Shown in pieces: positions 8,397-17,254 of a stretch of 64,000 bases of DNA. The notes under the pieces were generated by a model, which did not search any database, was not told the DNA's origin, and saw only the letters and a program-made list of their open reading frames with translations. Position numbers and translations under genes: made by a program. The stretch's first letter is position 1, and each line of letters begins with the position of its first letter. Source of the stretch: an uncultured Lachnospiraceae bacterium (GTDB taxonomy: Bacteria > Bacillota > Clostridia > Lachnospirales > Lachnospiraceae); assembly GCA_910586645.1 (NCBI GenBank), contig CAJUIS010000007.1, positions 31,059 through 95,058 on the forward strand, given 5' to 3'.

Positions 8397-8795
8397 ATGG
8401 ACAGACATATAGTCGGGGAATTTGTTCCGATTGCATACGATATTTTAAAAGACAGCCCTGTATATAAAGACGGACAGATTTCCAGCAGTTTTAAGAGGAT
8501 TATAACATCATTTGGAACGGCGGTACAGATGGGGAAGCTGACGCCTGCAGTGGCCTTTTTCAGTCAGCAGGGCCAGGCTGACAATTCCGGGCAGGAGCTG
8601 CTGAAGATCATTCTGCAGATGCTTAAAAATCATGGAGACGCATCGGAGTCTGAGCCGAATCTGTTCCATTATATCTGCGAAGAAGATAAAAAGAGAAAAA
8701 AGGGGGCAAAATTGGAGGTTTTAAACGCTTCTGTAGCTGTAAAATTTGCCATGAACTTATTTGAATCCGAAGAGCGGAAAAAAAGAGGCGAATGA
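8397..8795 (+). CDS. Orphan Cmr5-like protein (type III-B CRISPR small subunit family)
   Basis: 132 residues from ATG 8397, chosen because AAGGTGGG lies seven bases upstream; an upstream in-frame ATG at 8364 has no such site. The protein is all-helical with the pattern SFKRIITSFGTAVQMGKLTPAVAFFS followed by ILQML and a terminal helix EVLNASVAVKFAMNLFE. That pattern (short N-terminal helix, SFGxxVxxGxLxxAxAFF, then a basic-tailed helix with A-V-K-A-M) resembles clostridial Cmr5, the small helical subunit coating the Cmr complex backbone. No cmr1-4, cmr6, cas1/2 or repeat array is visible anywhere in the window, so if the family call is right it is an orphan. It could instead be an unrelated small helical protein. 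Confidence 0.55.
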   Translation: MDRHIVGEFVPIAYDILKDSPVYKDGQISSSFKRIITSFGTAVQMGKLTPAVAFFSQQGQADNSGQELLKIILQMLKNHGDASESEPNLFHYICEEDKKRKKGAKLEVLNASVAVKFAMNLFESEERKKRGE

Positions 8796-8868
8796 TTCAG
8801 GTCGGCTTAGTTTGCGTTTCGGCGCATAACAGGAGCGTTTGATGGCGTCAATGGAATTTATAAAAAAG

Positions 8869-8897
8869 TTGTGTTTTGTATAAAATACTGATACAAT
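8869..8897 (+). promoter_or_regulatory. Promoter of SDR gene
   Basis: TTGTGT at 8869-8874, 17-base spacer, TACAAT at 8892-8897. The transcript would have a leader of about 120 bases before the SDR start. Confidence 0.45.
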
Positions 8898-9025
8898 TAA
8901 AAACAGAAAAAATTTTTTTGTGCAAAATGATAAATAAGCAGGGGCAAAAGGAGCGAGCGGAGACAGGAATTAAAAATCTTTGCCGCCGTCTGCTCTTTTC
9001 AGGCATTTTGAAAGGAGAGATAAGG

Positions 9026-9760
9026 ATGGAACGGAAAACGGCTTTGATTACAGGGGCTTCAAGGGGAATCGGACAGGCAGCGGCCGCTGCATTTGCAAAA
9101 GAAGGGTATGATTTGGTTTTAAACTGTATCCATTCCAGGGAAAAACTGTGGAATTTTTCAAAGGAACTGGAAGAGTCGTTTCAGATCCGGACGCTTTGCT
9201 GCTGCGGCGATGTGGGCAGTTATGCGTTTGTGCGGCATATGTTTGAGCGGGCGGCGGAATTTTGTGCGGGGATTGATCTTTTGATTAATAATGCTGGCAT
9301 TTCCTATCTGGGATTGATTGGAGATATGTCGTATGAGGACTGGGAGCGTGTGCTGCATACGAACCTGACTTCCGTATTTGCCTGCTGTAAGTGTGCGGTT
9401 CCTTATATGCTTTCCAGAAAAAGGGGGAAAATTATCAATATTTCTTCCGACTGGGGCGTTTGCGGAGCCTCCTGCGAAACGGCTTATTCTGCTTCAAAAG
9501 GCGGCGTCAATGCATTTACAAGAGCGCTTGCAAAGGAGCTTGCTCCCAGCAATATCCAGGTCAACGCCGTTGCCTGCGGTGTGATTGATACGGATATGAA
9601 TGCAGGATTCGATCGGTTTGAACGAAAAAGCCTGGAAGAGGAGATTCCGGCAGGATATTTTGCAAAGCCGGACGAAGTTGCAGAATTTCTCTGCCAGTTG
9701 TCTGTGGCGCCCGCTTATCTCACAGGTCAGGTGATCCGGTTTGACGGCGGCTGGGTGTAA
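9026..9760 (+). CDS. SDR family oxidoreductase (FabG-like)
   Basis: 244 residues from ATG 9026, with AAAGGAGAG upstream; a longer frame from 8876 lacks a ribosome site. Classical short-chain dehydrogenase: TGASRGIG at 9-16, NNAG at 88-91, N113, serine at 140-141, and Y154-S-A-S-K158. Closest in character to 3-oxoacyl-ACP reductases or sugar/alcohol dehydrogenases of the FabG type. It is not in a fatty-acid synthesis cluster here, so a specific fab role is unlikely; it stands alone between the Cmr5-like gene and the SGNH esterase gene. Unusual cysteine richness (CCCGDV at 58-63, CACCKC near 119-123). Substrate unknown. Confidence 0.85.
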   Translation: MERKTALITGASRGIGQAAAAAFAKEGYDLVLNCIHSREKLWNFSKELEESFQIRTLCCCGDVGSYAFVRHMFERAAEFCAGIDLLINNAGISYLGLIGDMSYEDWERVLHTNLTSVFACCKCAVPYMLSRKRGKIINISSDWGVCGASCETAYSASKGGVNAFTRALAKELAPSNIQVNAVACGVIDTDMNAGFDRFERKSLEEEIPAGYFAKPDEVAEFLCQLSVAPAYLTGQVIRFDGGWV

Positions 9761-9826
9761 TGTGGTTTTAGCCGAGAACAGAAGTTTGTTTTTGAACGGA
9801 AGAAAAAGCAAGGAGGTTATTGGAGA

Positions 9827-12800
9827 GTGAAGTTGTTAAAAAAGGCGTTGGCGCTGTTTTTGTCAGGGGCGGTTGCTTTTGGCGGAGTGTGGAATTTTCC
9901 GGCGGAAAACGGAGCAGATATAATATGGGCGGCGTCAAGAGGCGCCAGTATGGAGAACGGGTTGGATTATGACGCCGGAAGTTTTTCCGGCGTAGAGTTT
10001 AACGGTGCGAATGTGTATGAGATTTCGCCGGACGACGCAGCACTGTTTCAGGAAAATATCAGAAATGCGGCGTCGCTTGAGATTTCAATTACGTTTCGAG
10101 TGCAGTCTGCGGCTAAGAACTATATTAATCTGCTTGAAATATCAGATAAATCCAATAATGCGTCTTCGGCAGGCGTCCCGCAGTCTTCCATTGCGGTGAT
10201 TGCGTCAAAAGAAGGGACGGTTTTTTTTGAAGCCGGTTCCAATAAGACGGGAACAGACTGGCAGACGCCTGTTGGCGTCAATATTGCAGACGGTGCGTTT
10301 CATACGTTGGAGATGTCCGTATCTGCGGGCGGCATAAAATGCCGGATAGACGGATCCGCATGGAAAGAATCCTCGGCGGACGGCAGCAAGAATACGAAGA
10401 AATTTATGACGGCGTTTTTTGGAGGCGCGGCTGAAGGGTATACGGACTGGCGCGGCAGCGTGGATTCTGTTGCCATTGGAGGGCTTAGCCCGGACAGTTG
10501 TTTCAAAAACGACGCATATATGAATTTGAATGGGGAGATATCGGCGGTTCTGGTTTCCGGCATAAACAGTTCTGAAATTACCGGAGGCGGCGTGGCAGCC
10601 GGAATGTTTGAGGCGCAGAGTCTGGACAATACATGGCTGTTTGGCGGAGGAGCCGAGACACAGGGACGGTTTTCTGAAATCGGGTGCGTCAGGAATTACA
10701 TCGGACAGTTTGAAGAATATATACGCTGGGTAAAGCGTGTGGACAGTACGCTTTTGGGACTGCAGCGTTATGTGATAAATGTTGGGAAAGAAGGACAGGA
10801 TGCCGTGGCGTTTGCAGCGGAACTTGACAGCTATATTGCAAAGACAGATCCGAAAGCGGTTTCTTATCTGGTAGGGCCGGAGGATTACCGCAAAGGCGGG
10901 GAGGGATTGGAAGCTTTTCAGGAAGCCATTGCCGAAATTATTTATACGTCGCTTGCAATGCGCGAAAACAGCGGATATGTGGTGATTCAGCTTCCCCATG
11001 CCACAAAGGCGTCTAAAGGGGCGGACGATGCCGGGCAGTATGCAAAGGCTGCAAAAGAAACGGCTCTTGCAATTGCGGCAGAAGGCAAAAACGCGGAGCG
11101 GATGGCTGTCGTGGATCATATGAAACAGACTGATACAGACGGGTTTAAAAATAAGATGCTTACAGCGGACGGCCTTTTAAACGCAAAAGGGCACTATGAA
11201 ATAGCGCAGCAGTTTACAAAAACGGTATGCGGAGATACGTCTGGGTTTCCGGCAATATCGGATTCCTGGGAAACAGAGGATTTGCCGATAGAGTATTCGG
11301 ATATGGCGCCGGAAGCGGCGGCGTCAGGGAATACGCTGGAAGTAACCGTTCCGGAAGATGACAGGACTGTGGAGTGGAACTATGTCCTGGCAACAGACGC
11401 CGGAAAAATTGCAGGGAAAGCGTATGGGAATCCTTTTGCAATTGAAAGGCTTCCCGAAGGAGCGGAGTATGAACTGACGGTTTCGGCGGCGGACGGTTCT
11501 GTACAATTTGCAGCAGTAGAGGGGCGGATTACAGACGGGAATGAAGCGAAGGCTGTCGGAGCGAAAGGGTCTTTACAGGAGGCTATCCGAAATAAAACAG
11601 ATCAGACGGAAGGTTCTTTGACATGGCTTTTCATGGGAGACTCCATTACGCATGCGGCGGCGCATACGCATGGCTATGACGGCATCGCCCAGATTTTTGA
11701 AAAATACTTAAAAGAAGACCTGAAAAGATCGGACGATATTGTAATTAATACGGCTGTTTCCGGCGCTACCACAGTTCGGACGCTTGAAAATATCAACGAA
11801 CGGATGACAAAGTATAAACCGGATATTGTGTCTGTTATGTTGGGGACAAATGATTCCAGGGAGCTGGCTGCGGCTGATTATATTGCAAATATGAAGGAGA
11901 TTGTGGATAAAATAAGAGAAGCGTCTCCAGATGCTTTGATTATTTTCAGAAGTCCGGTTCCGGCAAAAAACTGGGGCGGTTCAAACCGGTTTCCGGGAGA
12001 AGACGGTTATATTGCGGCTTTAAAGAAAGCGGCAGAAGAAGACGGGAAGATTATATTTATCGATCAGTATACCGAATGGAGTGAAAAATTTGCGGCATAT
12101 CCTTATTTATATAATGCGGCATATTACTATGGGGACGGAAACGTTCATCCGGGCGCTGCAGGACAGCTTGAGATGACGCGGTGGTTTATCCGGGAGTGCG
12201 GCCTGAGCAGAAATGCGAAGATAGCAAACCTTTCCTTTCGGTTTGACAGCGTAAAAGAAGAGAGCAGTCTTGTGCCTGAGGTTTTGGCATCGGAGGAAAA
12301 AGATGCGGTAACGGTAAGCAAAGAGGATTTGAACGCGGCTTATACAAGCGGAGAGATTGGGGATATTACAGTGGTTCTTTCTGACGCATGGGGGAGGACA
12401 TATACAAAAAATTCAGGGCTTTCCGGAAATGAGGTATGCGTCAGGCTTCCGGAAAACTCCCGTTATACGGTGAAAGTTACAGCGAATATAAAAGGAAATC
12501 AGGCAAAAAAGGTTTCGTTTGCGTCTGAGGACATTATTTTGTCAAAAGAGACGGGAACAGCGGCGGACAGGGAGGCTGCGGAGAATGCAGCCCAGCTTCT
12601 GGATGAAATTTTGGAATTTGAAAGCACAAATGATTATGAGGCTGCGGTCAGGGATGCAGAAGCTGCCTATGACGCACTGACGGATGTTCAAAAACTGTAT
12701 GTTCCAAATGAGAAATGCAAGATCCTTGCAGATGCAAAGCAGGCAATGGATAAAAGGGCGGCAGACGATGTAATTGCAAAGATAAACGCCATAGGAATAT

Positions 12801-13843
12801 TGGAAAATACAGAGTTTTGCCGACGCAAAACAGAAGCGGCGAAGACGGCATATCAGGCATTGACGGACAATCAGAAAAAGCTGGTTTCAAATGCGAAACA
12901 GAAGCTGCTGGCGGCTGCGGAAGGAGCTATGGCGGATTATGACGCTGTGGACGCAGTGGCTGGGAAAATAGACGCGATAGGGACAGTGACAAATACACCG
13001 GAATGCAGGCAGAAAACAGCGGAGGCAAGGACGGCGTACAACAGCCTGACAGCGAGCCAGAAGGAACTGCTTTCAAAGGAACGGACCGAAACGTTAGAAG
13101 CCGCAGAAAGCGCCATAGCGGACTATGACGCTGCAGATGAAGTGGCTGCAAAAATAAGCGCGATAGGGACAGTGACAAATACACTGGAATGCAGGCAGAA
13201 AATTGAGAATGCGCGGCTTTCGTACAATGCTCTGACAGAAAAACAAAAGCTTTTGGTTCCGAAAGAAAAGCTGAAAGTCCTGACGGATGCGGAAGCATCC
13301 TATGCGGCTTTGGGAAATGATCAGGGAGACTTGGGAGCGGCGGTTGAAAAAGGAGAAATTTATGAAAGCGGAGGTTTGCTTTTTAAAGCGCTTGATGTAT
13401 CCAAACGGACAGCGGAATTTGCAGGCGTCCGGAAGCAAAAAGCAAAGCTTGTCATTCCAGGCAGCGTCCAAATTGGGAAAGAGCGTTACAAGGTAGTTTC
13501 CGTTGGAGACTTTGCATGTAAGAACAATAAAAAAGCAACGTCAGCCGTGATTGGGAAAAACGTGGAATCCATTGGAAAGAATGCGTTTGCAGGATGCGCT
13601 AAACTGAAAAAAGCAACCATAAAAAGCACGAAATTAAAAAAGATTGGCAGTAAAGCATTTTATAACTGTAAAGTTTTAAGTTTTATTCAGATAAAAAGCA
13701 AGGTTTTAAAAAGCGTGGGGGCGAATGCGTTAAAGGGCATTCATAAAAAAGCTGTCATCAAGGTTCCGTCTGTATCTCTGCAAACGTATAAGAAGAAATT
13801 GGCGAAAAAAGGACAGAAGAAAACGGTTTCTGTCAAATCATAA
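9827..13843 (+). CDS. Secreted multidomain SGNH/GDSL esterase with BspA-like LRR tail
   Basis: 1338 residues, GTG start with AGGAGG ten bases upstream. Signal peptide about 1-35. Residues 45-220 look like a LamG/concanavalin-type lectin domain. Residues 235-470 resemble an SGNH fold without catalytic residues. Residues 598-793 are an intact SGNH hydrolase: GDSIT with S606, VSGATT, GTND with N675, and D770-G-N-V-H774. Residues about 900-1155 are three to four helical repeats of roughly 65 residues (pattern AIGTVTNTxECRQK, AYNxLTxxQK). Residues about 1190-1310 are LRR_5 (BspA-like) repeats with a lysine-rich end. No LPXTG motif. Likely a surface carbohydrate esterase removing acyl groups from glycans; the linkage is unknown. 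The same kind of LRR tail ends the GH95 protein. Confidence 0.85.
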   Translation: MKLLKKALALFLSGAVAFGGVWNFPAENGADIIWAASRGASMENGLDYDAGSFSGVEFNGANVYEISPDDAALFQENIRNAASLEISITFRVQSAAKNYINLLEISDKSNNASSAGVPQSSIAVIASKEGTVFFEAGSNKTGTDWQTPVGVNIADGAFHTLEMSVSAGGIKCRIDGSAWKESSADGSKNTKKFMTAFFGGAAEGYTDWRGSVDSVAIGGLSPDSCFKNDAYMNLNGEISAVLVSGINSSEITGGGVAAGMFEAQSLDNTWLFGGGAETQGRFSEIGCVRNYIGQFEEYIRWVKRVDSTLLGLQRYVINVGKEGQDAVAFAAELDSYIAKTDPKAVSYLVGPEDYRKGGEGLEAFQEAIAEIIYTSLAMRENSGYVVIQLPHATKASKGADDAGQYAKAAKETALAIAAEGKNAERMAVVDHMKQTDTDGFKNKMLTADGLLNAKGHYEIAQQFTKTVCGDTSGFPAISDSWETEDLPIEYSDMAPEAAASGNTLEVTVPEDDRTVEWNYVLATDAGKIAGKAYGNPFAIERLPEGAEYELTVSAADGSVQFAAVEGRITDGNEAKAVGAKGSLQEAIRNKTDQTEGSLTWLFMGDSITHAAAHTHGYDGIAQIFEKYLKEDLKRSDDIVINTAVSGATTVRTLENINERMTKYKPDIVSVMLGTNDSRELAAADYIANMKEIVDKIREASPDALIIFRSPVPAKNWGGSNRFPGEDGYIAALKKAAEEDGKIIFIDQYTEWSEKFAAYPYLYNAAYYYGDGNVHPGAAGQLEMTRWFIRECGLSRNAKIANLSFRFDSVKEESSLVPEVLASEEKDAVTVSKEDLNAAYTSGEIGDITVVLSDAWGRTYTKNSGLSGNEVCVRLPENSRYTVKVTANIKGNQAKKVSFASEDIILSKETGTAADREAAENAAQLLDEILEFESTNDYEAAVRDAEAAYDALTDVQKLYVPNEKCKILADAKQAMDKRAADDVIAKINAIGILENTEFCRRKTEAAKTAYQALTDNQKKLVSNAKQKLLAAAEGAMADYDAVDAVAGKIDAIGTVTNTPECRQKTAEARTAYNSLTASQKELLSKERTETLEAAESAIADYDAADEVAAKISAIGTVTNTLECRQKIENARLSYNALTEKQKLLVPKEKLKVLTDAEASYAALGNDQGDLGAAVEKGEIYESGGLLFKALDVSKRTAEFAGVRKQKAKLVIPGSVQIGKERYKVVSVGDFACKNNKKATSAVIGKNVESIGKNAFAGCAKLKKATIKSTKLKKIGSKAFYNCKVLSFIQIKSKVLKSVGANALKGIHKKAVIKVPSVSLQTYKKKLAKKGQKKTVSVKS

Positions 13844-13882
13844 ACCGGATTGCGTTTGAAAATTGCTCTAAGATCAAAGAAG

Positions 13883-13916
13883 AAAAGCGTCTGCAGGGAT
13901 TTTGCAGACGCTTTTT
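13883..13916. terminator. Bidirectional terminator between convergent genes
   Basis: Perfect stem: GCGTCTGCA (13887-13895) with TGCAGACGC (13903-13911), flanked by A and T runs on either side, so it can serve both the esterase gene and the minus-strand ABC operon. Confidence 0.85.
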
Positions 13917-13949
13917 TGTTCTTTAAAACTGTTTGCCAGGGGTATTTTG

Positions 13950-14552
13950 TCACCGCGCTTTCCTGTGGTCGTAGATTGTTCTGGAAATCTGAAATGAAAT
14001 CAGATTCAGGGCGGCGGCAGATGTAAAAGCAATAAAAAGAACCAGTGCAGGAGACAGGCTTTTCAGAGGAAAGCCAAAGTCTGAGGCAAAAGACGCTGCT
14101 CCGGATGTCAGCATAACAATCAGCAGAACCAGCAGACGGCTTTTTTCCATGCCAATCCAAAATATAATAGGAAGCTGGATAGCCAGCGCAATGAGAGCCG
14201 CACAAGCGGCGGTCAGCAGCAAAGAAGGAACATTTAAAGGGACGTCAGCCGGATTTCGGAACAGGAAACTGCTGAATGAAAGCAGTAAAGTTACAGTTCC
14301 AACAAGCAGATAGCCCAGAATATATTTACTTCCTACAATTTGCCCGGTTGTGAATGGGAGCATATCCGCCAGTGCATTCCATTTTGAGCGTTCGTCGTAT
14401 GCCAGCGCCGTAGTTGGAAGAATTGTTGCATAGAGAATGGAAAAGGCATAGAGAAAGTCGTTCCGCATAAAAAATGTGACCAAAAGAACGAGTATAAAAT
14501 ACCGCAGTTCAGTTGTCAGGGTATAAATATCTTTTTGAATTAATCCGCTCAT
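13950..14552 (-). CDS. ABC-2 type transporter permease
   Basis: 200 residues with about six membrane segments (near 17-35, 38-52, 75-98, 108-128, 138-155, 165-188). The pattern MSGLIQKDIYTL start, short cytoplasmic DERSKWNALADMLP loop and membrane pairs is that of ABC-2 permeases found in YtrA-regulated operons. It is last of three genes (GntR - ATPase - permease) with a 2-base gap to the ATPase gene. It forms the membrane channel of an exporter probably active on antibiotics or membrane-active peptides; substrate is not evident. Confidence 0.8.
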   Translation of the reverse strand: MSGLIQKDIYTLTTELRYFILVLLVTFFMRNDFLYAFSILYATILPTTALAYDERSKWNALADMLPFTTGQIVGSKYILGYLLVGTVTLLLSFSSFLFRNPADVPLNVPSLLLTAACAALIALAIQLPIIFWIGMEKSRLLVLLIVMLTSGAASFASDFGFPLKSLSPALVLFIAFTSAAALNLISFQISRTIYDHRKAR

Positions 14553-14554
14553 AA

Positions 14555-15400
14555 TCAGACCTCCTTTTTTGCAAAGAACAGCATAATCTCTTCAAGTCCT
14601 GCAGGTTCCGGGTGGAAAGTTCCGGAGAGCTTTTTTCGATGAACAAAAAGCTCCGTAGAATATTTTCCTTCTTTTTTGAATAGAATGGCTTCTTTTGGCA
14701 CGCGGCTGCTGTCGGCTTCTGTTGTATGCAGGACGGCGTATTCTTCCAGGAGATGGTCTTTTTCTTCGCAGAACAGCAGTTTTCCATGATGCAGGTAGGC
14801 GATGTAGTCGCTGATTTTTTCGAGATCGCTGATGATATGCGAAGACATCAGAATGGAATGGGTTTCCTCCCTTGTAAAGTCATTTAAAATTTCAATAATC
14901 TCATCCCGGACAACCGGATCTAAGCCGCTTGTGGGTTCATCCAGAATTAAAAGCTTTGGCTGGTGGGAGAGGGCCGCCGCTATGGAGAGCTTCATTTTCA
15001 TGCCTTTTGAATAGTTTTTAAAAGGTTTTGTTTCAGAGAGATTAAAATGGCTGATATATTGAAAGAACGTGTCTTCCTGCCAGTTTTTATAGGCGCTCTT
15101 CATAAGCCTGCTGATCTTTTGGGCGTTTAAAGCGTCAGGGAAGCAGGCTTCCTCCAGTACAATGCCAATCTCTTCCTTTACATTTAAAAATGATTCTTTC
15201 TGATTATCCTGGCCGAGAATTTTAATTTCACCGCTTTCTCTTTGGATGGCGTTCATTAAAAGTTTAATCGTCGTGCTTTTTCCGGCTCCGTTTTCTCCGA
15301 TCAGGCCCATGATGCAGCCGCAGGGAAGCGACAGGCTGAGATCTTTTAAAGAAAAAGAAGCGTAATTCTTTGTAACGTGTTTCATTTCAATTGCATTCAT
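14555..15400 (-). CDS. ABC transporter ATP-binding protein (YtrB/BcrA-like)
   Basis: 281 residues. Walker A GENGAGKST near 36-44, signature YSKGMKMKLSIAAALS around 130, Walker B LLILDEPTSGLD and the switch histidine SSHII. The C-terminal 70 residues are a family-specific tail. Overlaps the regulator stop by 4 bases (ATGA), so it is translated together with it. It powers the permease encoded next. The combination with a GntR YtrA-type regulator suggests an inducible export or envelope-defence operon. Confidence 0.88.
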   Translation of the reverse strand: MNAIEMKHVTKNYASFSLKDLSLSLPCGCIMGLIGENGAGKSTTIKLLMNAIQRESGEIKILGQDNQKESFLNVKEEIGIVLEEACFPDALNAQKISRLMKSAYKNWQEDTFFQYISHFNLSETKPFKNYSKGMKMKLSIAAALSHQPKLLILDEPTSGLDPVVRDEIIEILNDFTREETHSILMSSHIISDLEKISDYIAYLHHGKLLFCEEKDHLLEEYAVLHTTEADSSRVPKEAILFKKEGKYSTELFVHRKKLSGTFHPEPAGLEEIMLFFAKKEV

Positions 15401-15771
15401 TCTTCCACCTCCAGTATAGAAAACATTTCCAGCAGATCTTCTTTTGTAATGCCGCAGCTTTTAGCCAGCCGGGAAATGGCCTGTAGATGTTCTTCTATTT
15501 TTTTCAGGTTTTCTTCCCGTATCAGCTCCCGGTTTGTGCCTGCGACAAAGCAGCCTTTCCCGCCCACTGTATTGACATAGCCTTCCCGCTCCAGTTCGTC
15601 GTATGCGCGTTTTGTAGTAATTACGCTGATGCGAAGATCTTTCGCCAGTCCGCGGATAGAAGGCAGCAGATCCCCTTCTCTGAGCGTGCCGTTTAAAATC
15701 AGATCTTTTATCTGAGTATAAATTTGTTCATAAATGGGCTGGCCGCTTGAATTTTTTATTATAATATTCAT
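15397..15771 (-). CDS. GntR-family (YtrA subfamily) regulator
   Basis: 124 residues: an N-terminal GntR winged helix (PIYEQIYTQIKDLILNG, then LRISVITTKRAYDELEREGYV) and only a short helical tail of about 45 residues, the size of YtrA-type regulators that lack a large ligand domain. It leads the ABC exporter operon and sits under a promoter whose -10 is covered by a perfect inverted repeat, so it probably represses its own operon. Confidence 0.88.
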   Translation of the reverse strand: MNIIIKNSSGQPIYEQIYTQIKDLILNGTLREGDLLPSIRGLAKDLRISVITTKRAYDELEREGYVNTVGGKGCFVAGTNRELIREENLKKIEEHLQAISRLAKSCGITKEDLLEMFSILEVEE

Positions 15772-15786
15772 TGCCTCAACGCCTTT

Positions 15787-15827
15787 CTGTATATAAACAG
15801 TATATACAGTAATGTCGGATATGTCAA
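15787..15827 (-). promoter_or_regulatory. Promoter with overlapping GntR operator
   Basis: On the minus strand TTGACA (plus positions 15822-15827), a 17-base spacer and TATACT (15799-15804) form a near-ideal promoter. A perfect 9-bp inverted repeat, CTGTATATA and TATATACAG around 5 bases, covers 15787-15809 and overlaps the -10. A regulator bound there would block RNA polymerase. Confidence 0.75.
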
Positions 15828-15837
15828 GGAAAAAAAT

Positions 15838-15872
15838 AAAATCTGCCGCATCTGTTTTATGCGACAGATTTT
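15838..15872 (-). terminator. Terminator of PadR/permease-prefix operon
   Basis: Arms AAAATCTGCCGCAT and ATGCGACAGATTTT (one mismatch pair) with a 7-base loop. On the minus strand it is followed by a U-rich run (complement of 15831-15840). Confidence 0.75.
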
Positions 15873-15882
15873 AAAGCTGCAG

Positions 15883-16887
15883 TTACTCCTCAAAAATTGT
15901 TGAAATTACAGCGCTGATTCCCCCAAAGAGAATTCCGGCAACAGGCCAGATAATCCATGAGATGTTCCATCTGTTTAGAAGAAAGCTGATCAGCAGATAG
16001 ATTATGGTAACGACTGGCCAGTAAATGCTGGCAATGATCCGGATTATTTTATCCCGTTTTGACTGCGCTGCGCTCGTTTTATGCGGCTTGGATTTTCCTA
16101 AAAGCGTTTCATAGGCGCCTTTTTTGATTCCTGCGGTAATAAATAGAAATACGCCTGCCGCTACAAAGACGAAAAGGCAGAGTCCGGACAGATTTTCAAC
16201 CCATGGGACGCCAGTCTCCCCAAAAAACGCTTCCAGAAAAATGGCTGGAATTACGCTAAAAATGCAGCATATGACGCCAGAGGCGATAACAATGCCAAAA
16301 ACCGGATTATATGCGTCGCTTTGCTCCGTAATTTTTCTTTTTGCGTCAAAATCCAGAGAAATCATGCCATTATGGTAAGCGCTGTATTTCTGATTGGAGA
16401 CTCCGCTGATGATAAAAATTCCAACTGCGGCTGCCACCATGAAAAACAACAGCGTGGCGCCGAAGCTTTCCGCAATGCTTTGCGGCAGAAGGCCAGCGTA
16501 TGCCAGCGTATCTAAAACAACGGCAGCCGTTGGAGATAAAATGCAAAGGGCAACTCCTGTTGCAATTTTCATCCCGAAAAGTTCCTGGGCTTTTAAAAAT
16601 CCGGCTGCGTCGTCTAATGTAACTGTCTTTCGGTCTGCGGAAAGTTCTTCTGATGAAAAAGAAGTTTCCTTTTTTTCGTTTAAACCCAGTTCAAAAGCAA
16701 TCTCATCCATACTGCCAAATTCGGAAATAACGATTCCGATGGCTTCATTTTCTGATTTTCCTTCCGCTTTTAATTCGTGATATTTGTCTTCCATGATGCA
16801 GAACAGTTCTTCTCTGGCTTTTCGTACCTCAGGAGTGTTGGGATAGGATCGAAACAGGTTGTCAATATAGCTTATAATAGTCTCCAT
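15883..16887 (-). CDS. Permease-prefix/HAAS domain membrane protein
   Basis: 334 residues. The N-terminal 70 residues (ETIISYIDNLF, REELFCIMEDKYHELKAEGKSENEAIGIVISEFG) are a HAAS/permease-prefix-1 helical domain, typically next to PadR regulators. The rest carries about six membrane segments in pairs, with a cytoplasmic lysine-rich loop near 265-285. It follows the PadR gene by 11 bases on the same strand. Families like this couple PadR-controlled expression to an unknown envelope function. No enzymatic motif is seen. Confidence 0.75.
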   Translation of the reverse strand: METIISYIDNLFRSYPNTPEVRKAREELFCIMEDKYHELKAEGKSENEAIGIVISEFGSMDEIAFELGLNEKKETSFSSEELSADRKTVTLDDAAGFLKAQELFGMKIATGVALCILSPTAAVVLDTLAYAGLLPQSIAESFGATLLFFMVAAAVGIFIISGVSNQKYSAYHNGMISLDFDAKRKITEQSDAYNPVFGIVIASGVICCIFSVIPAIFLEAFFGETGVPWVENLSGLCLFVFVAAGVFLFITAGIKKGAYETLLGKSKPHKTSAAQSKRDKIIRIIASIYWPVVTIIYLLISFLLNRWNISWIIWPVAGILFGGISAVISTIFEE

Positions 16888-16898
16888 GCATATGCCTC

Positions 16899-17219
16899 CT
16901 ATATTTTAAATTTTTCTACGACTTCTTTGGTCAGTTCCCATTCCCGGCATTTTTCCTCATAATACGCTTTTCCAGAATCGGTAATCCGGTAATACGTCCT
17001 GGGCTTTCCGTTTGTCCTGCTGCCGGAAAAGGACGTGATATAGCCGTTTTTTTCCAGTCTGGTAAAGGCGGAATACAGAGTTGTTTCTTTAATGACGTAA
17101 CTGCCGTTTGTACGCAGTTTGATTTCTTTTGAAATTTGATATCCATAAGAAGGTTCTGATAAAACCAGACAGAGAATAATCATATCGTTATATCCGCGTA
17201 TGCCGTCGCTGCTTATCAT
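16899..17219 (-). CDS. PadR-family transcriptional regulator
   Basis: 106 residues from the ATG at 17219, chosen because GGGAGG lies ten bases upstream; the frame continues upstream to 17405 through the operator and without a ribosome site. PadR winged helix: IILCLVLSEPSYGYQISKEI, then TTLYSAFTRLEKNGYI and the wing SRTNGKPRTYYRIT. It lacks a long C-terminal domain (PadR-s2 type). It probably represses the following membrane gene and itself through the inverted repeat just upstream. Confidence 0.88.
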   Translation of the reverse strand: MISSDGIRGYNDMIILCLVLSEPSYGYQISKEIKLRTNGSYVIKETTLYSAFTRLEKNGYITSFSGSRTNGKPRTYYRITDSGKAYYEEKCREWELTKEVVEKFKI

Positions 17220-17254
17220 TGCCGCCGCCTCCCTTCTTTTGTCGTGTACTGCGT

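Noticed and set aside
10205..11119. 304-residue open frame antisense to the SGNH esterase gene
   Set aside because: Low-complexity basic/cysteine-rich protein with no domain, fully inside a real gene that has signal peptide and catalytic motifs on the opposite strand.
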